6,186 nt of DNA from Pedobacter sp. UBA2067 (GTDB lineage Bacteria > Bacteroidota > Bacteroidia > Sphingobacteriales > Sphingobacteriaceae), in the NCBI GenBank assembly GCA_002333205.1, contig DDAD01000106.1, positions 5,244-11,429 of the forward strand, given 5' to 3'. The notes under the pieces were generated by a model. That model was not told where the DNA came from, did no database searches, and saw only the letters and a program-made list of their open reading frames with translations. Made by a program: the position numbers and the translations under genes. Below, in pieces: positions 5,156 through 6,186 of the stretch; position 1 is the stretch's first letter; each line of letters starts with the position of its first letter.

Positions 5156-6186
5156 TTATTTGCCTAGACCAGCGTTCAAAAAGCCATAATAGGCGTCCTT
5201 CGGCTTATAATTACGATCGAATAGCAGTGGGTAGTCATGGTTGAAATTTGGATAACCCTTATTAAAGTAAGAATCCTTATCAGATACACCCCAGGTTGTT
5301 ATTCCGAACTGCAGATGCTTAGGAACTCCGGTTAGATATGCCTGTACAAGTTCTTTTACTTTTGCTCCCTGTGCCTTAGACAGCTCATCTGTAAGCTCGA
5401 ATGTATCCGGCTTTTGATATTTTAAGGCTACATCAAATTCCGATAAGTGGATGAGCAGGTTTTTTGCCGCCGCTTTAGCGAAACTTTGCCTAACCATATT
5501 AGCATCAATGCGTAACACAGTGTGCATCTGAAATCCTAATCCATCAACCCTAATCCCCTTCGCTCTTGCCTCATCCACGATTTTCAAATATTTGGTCAGT
5601 TTTTTACCACCAAATTCCTGGCTGTAATCATTCAAAAATAACTTAACACTTGGATCAGCTTCCTGAGCATACTTTAGCGCTTTTAAAAGATAACCTTCTC
5701 CCAGCTTGCGAAGCCAAATATTATCCACATAACCCCCACCTGGCGTTAAAGCCTCGTTCACAACATCCCAGGAAGAAACCTTTCCTTTGAAGTGTTTCAG
5801 CACTGTTGTGATGTGATTTTTCAATAATGCATCAAATTCTTTCTCGCCACCTTTATGATCAAGTACCCATTTCGGTGTCACACCATCCAAAGCCCAGATC
5901 AAGGTATGACCATGTACTTTCATGTTGTATTGCTGTGCAAAAGCAACAATAGCATCAGCTTTCGTGAAATCAAATTTGCCTTCCTTGGGCTGAAGCATAT
6001 GAAACTTGAAGTTACTTTCAGAACTCAACCTCGAAAATTCTCGCTTAAGTGTACTGCTATACGGCTCATTCTTCAATCGCTCATAGACTACTGCTGCACC
6101 AATAGGAAAGCCGAATGCATCCTTTAATACTGTAGTAGGTTTAGCTTCCTCCTTTGGAGGTGTCGCAGGTTTCTGCGGAGTAGCTG
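5156..6186 (-). CDS. Glycoside hydrolase family 10 enzyme (endo-1,4-beta-xylanase family), 5' partial
   Basis: The frame runs from the right edge (first whole codon 6184-6182) to TAA 5158-5156, giving 342 residues. It has no start in the window; the in-frame TTG at 6076 is internal, since GH10 sequence (FPIGAAVVYERL) continues upstream of it. The fragment opens with a Pro/Thr/Lys-rich linker (residues 1-18, ATPQKPATPPKEEAKPTT), so a signal peptide or lipoprotein lipobox probably lies just outside. The catalytic (beta/alpha)8 domain follows: GHTLIW at 92-97, WDVVNEAL with acid/base Glu144, FQMH at 218-221, and IHLSEFDVAL with nucleophile Glu249. It ends at the domain edge (KPKDAYYGFL) with no C-terminal binding module or sorting domain. 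GH10 enzymes cut beta-1,4-xylan with retention of configuration, outside the cytoplasm. Several substrate-site residues differ from canonical xylanases (Ser57, Ala98, Tyr306), so the exact substrate is less sure than the family. Confidence 0.92.
   Translation of the reverse strand, partial: ATPQKPATPPKEEAKPTTVLKDAFGFPIGAAVVYERLKNEPYSSTLKREFSRLSSESNFKFHMLQPKEGKFDFTKADAIVAFAQQYNMKVHGHTLIWALDGVTPKWVLDHKGGEKEFDALLKNHITTVLKHFKGKVSSWDVVNEALTPGGGYVDNIWLRKLGEGYLLKALKYAQEADPSVKLFLNDYSQEFGGKKLTKYLKIVDEARAKGIRVDGLGFQMHTVLRIDANMVRQSFAKAAAKNLLIHLSEFDVALKYQKPDTFELTDELSKAQGAKVKELVQAYLTGVPKHLQFGITTWGVSDKDSYFNKGYPNFNHDYPLLFDRNYKPKDAYYGFLNAGLGK

Noticed and set aside
6074..6076. TTG as the start codon of the GH10 gene
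   Set aside because: Conserved GH10 N-terminal barrel sequence and a linker continue in frame upstream to the window edge, so this codon is an internal leucine.
5855..6127. A 90-codon + strand frame opposite the GH10 gene
   Set aside because: It is antisense to the conserved GH10 catalytic domain and has no recognisable features.

Overview
The window looks like chromosomal DNA of a Bacteroidota bacterium, most likely of the Sphingobacteriaceae (Pedobacter/Sphingobacterium-like). This is inferred from the moderately AT-rich sequence, the absence of convincing Shine-Dalgarno sites before any gene, one TAnnTTTG-type promoter box, and the gene families present. No sequence search was possible, so genus-level placement is a guess.

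Left part (1-2439, + strand): a compact gene run holding the 3' end of recJ (single-strand DNA exonuclease), lptB (ATPase of the lipopolysaccharide exporter) and a bacterial GH3-family (auxin-responsive GH3-like, ANL-fold) acyl-adenylating protein. Gaps of 5 and 18 bases suggest one operon.

Middle part (2440-3714): a 173-base leader region (2440-2612) with a TAnnTTTG promoter box followed at once by a 55-base imperfect hairpin. Then comes a small unrecognised protein of 95 residues (+), converging on a 114-residue helix-turn-helix protein (-). Their stop codons share one palindromic CTAG. A 467-base spacer with several small inverted repeats and no supportable gene separates this pair from the next gene.

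Right part (3715-6186): a complete polyisoprenyl-phosphate hexose-1-phosphate transferase of the WcaJ type (+), which primes exopolysaccharide or capsule synthesis. It converges on a glycoside hydrolase family 10 enzyme (endo-beta-1,4-xylanase family, -) whose N-terminus lies beyond the right edge. A hairpin followed by a T-tract on the minus strand lies between them and serves the xylanase gene.

Themes: envelope export (lptB), envelope or extracellular polysaccharide priming (the transferase) and plant polysaccharide degradation (GH10) sit side by side, but only recJ-lptB-GH3 look co-transcribed. I see no CRISPR array, tRNA, rRNA, insertion sequence or clear new defence or mobile system. The items most worth a second look are the leader hairpin with the small-protein/HTH pair, the GH3 protein in an envelope operon, and the altered substrate-site residues of the GH10 enzyme.
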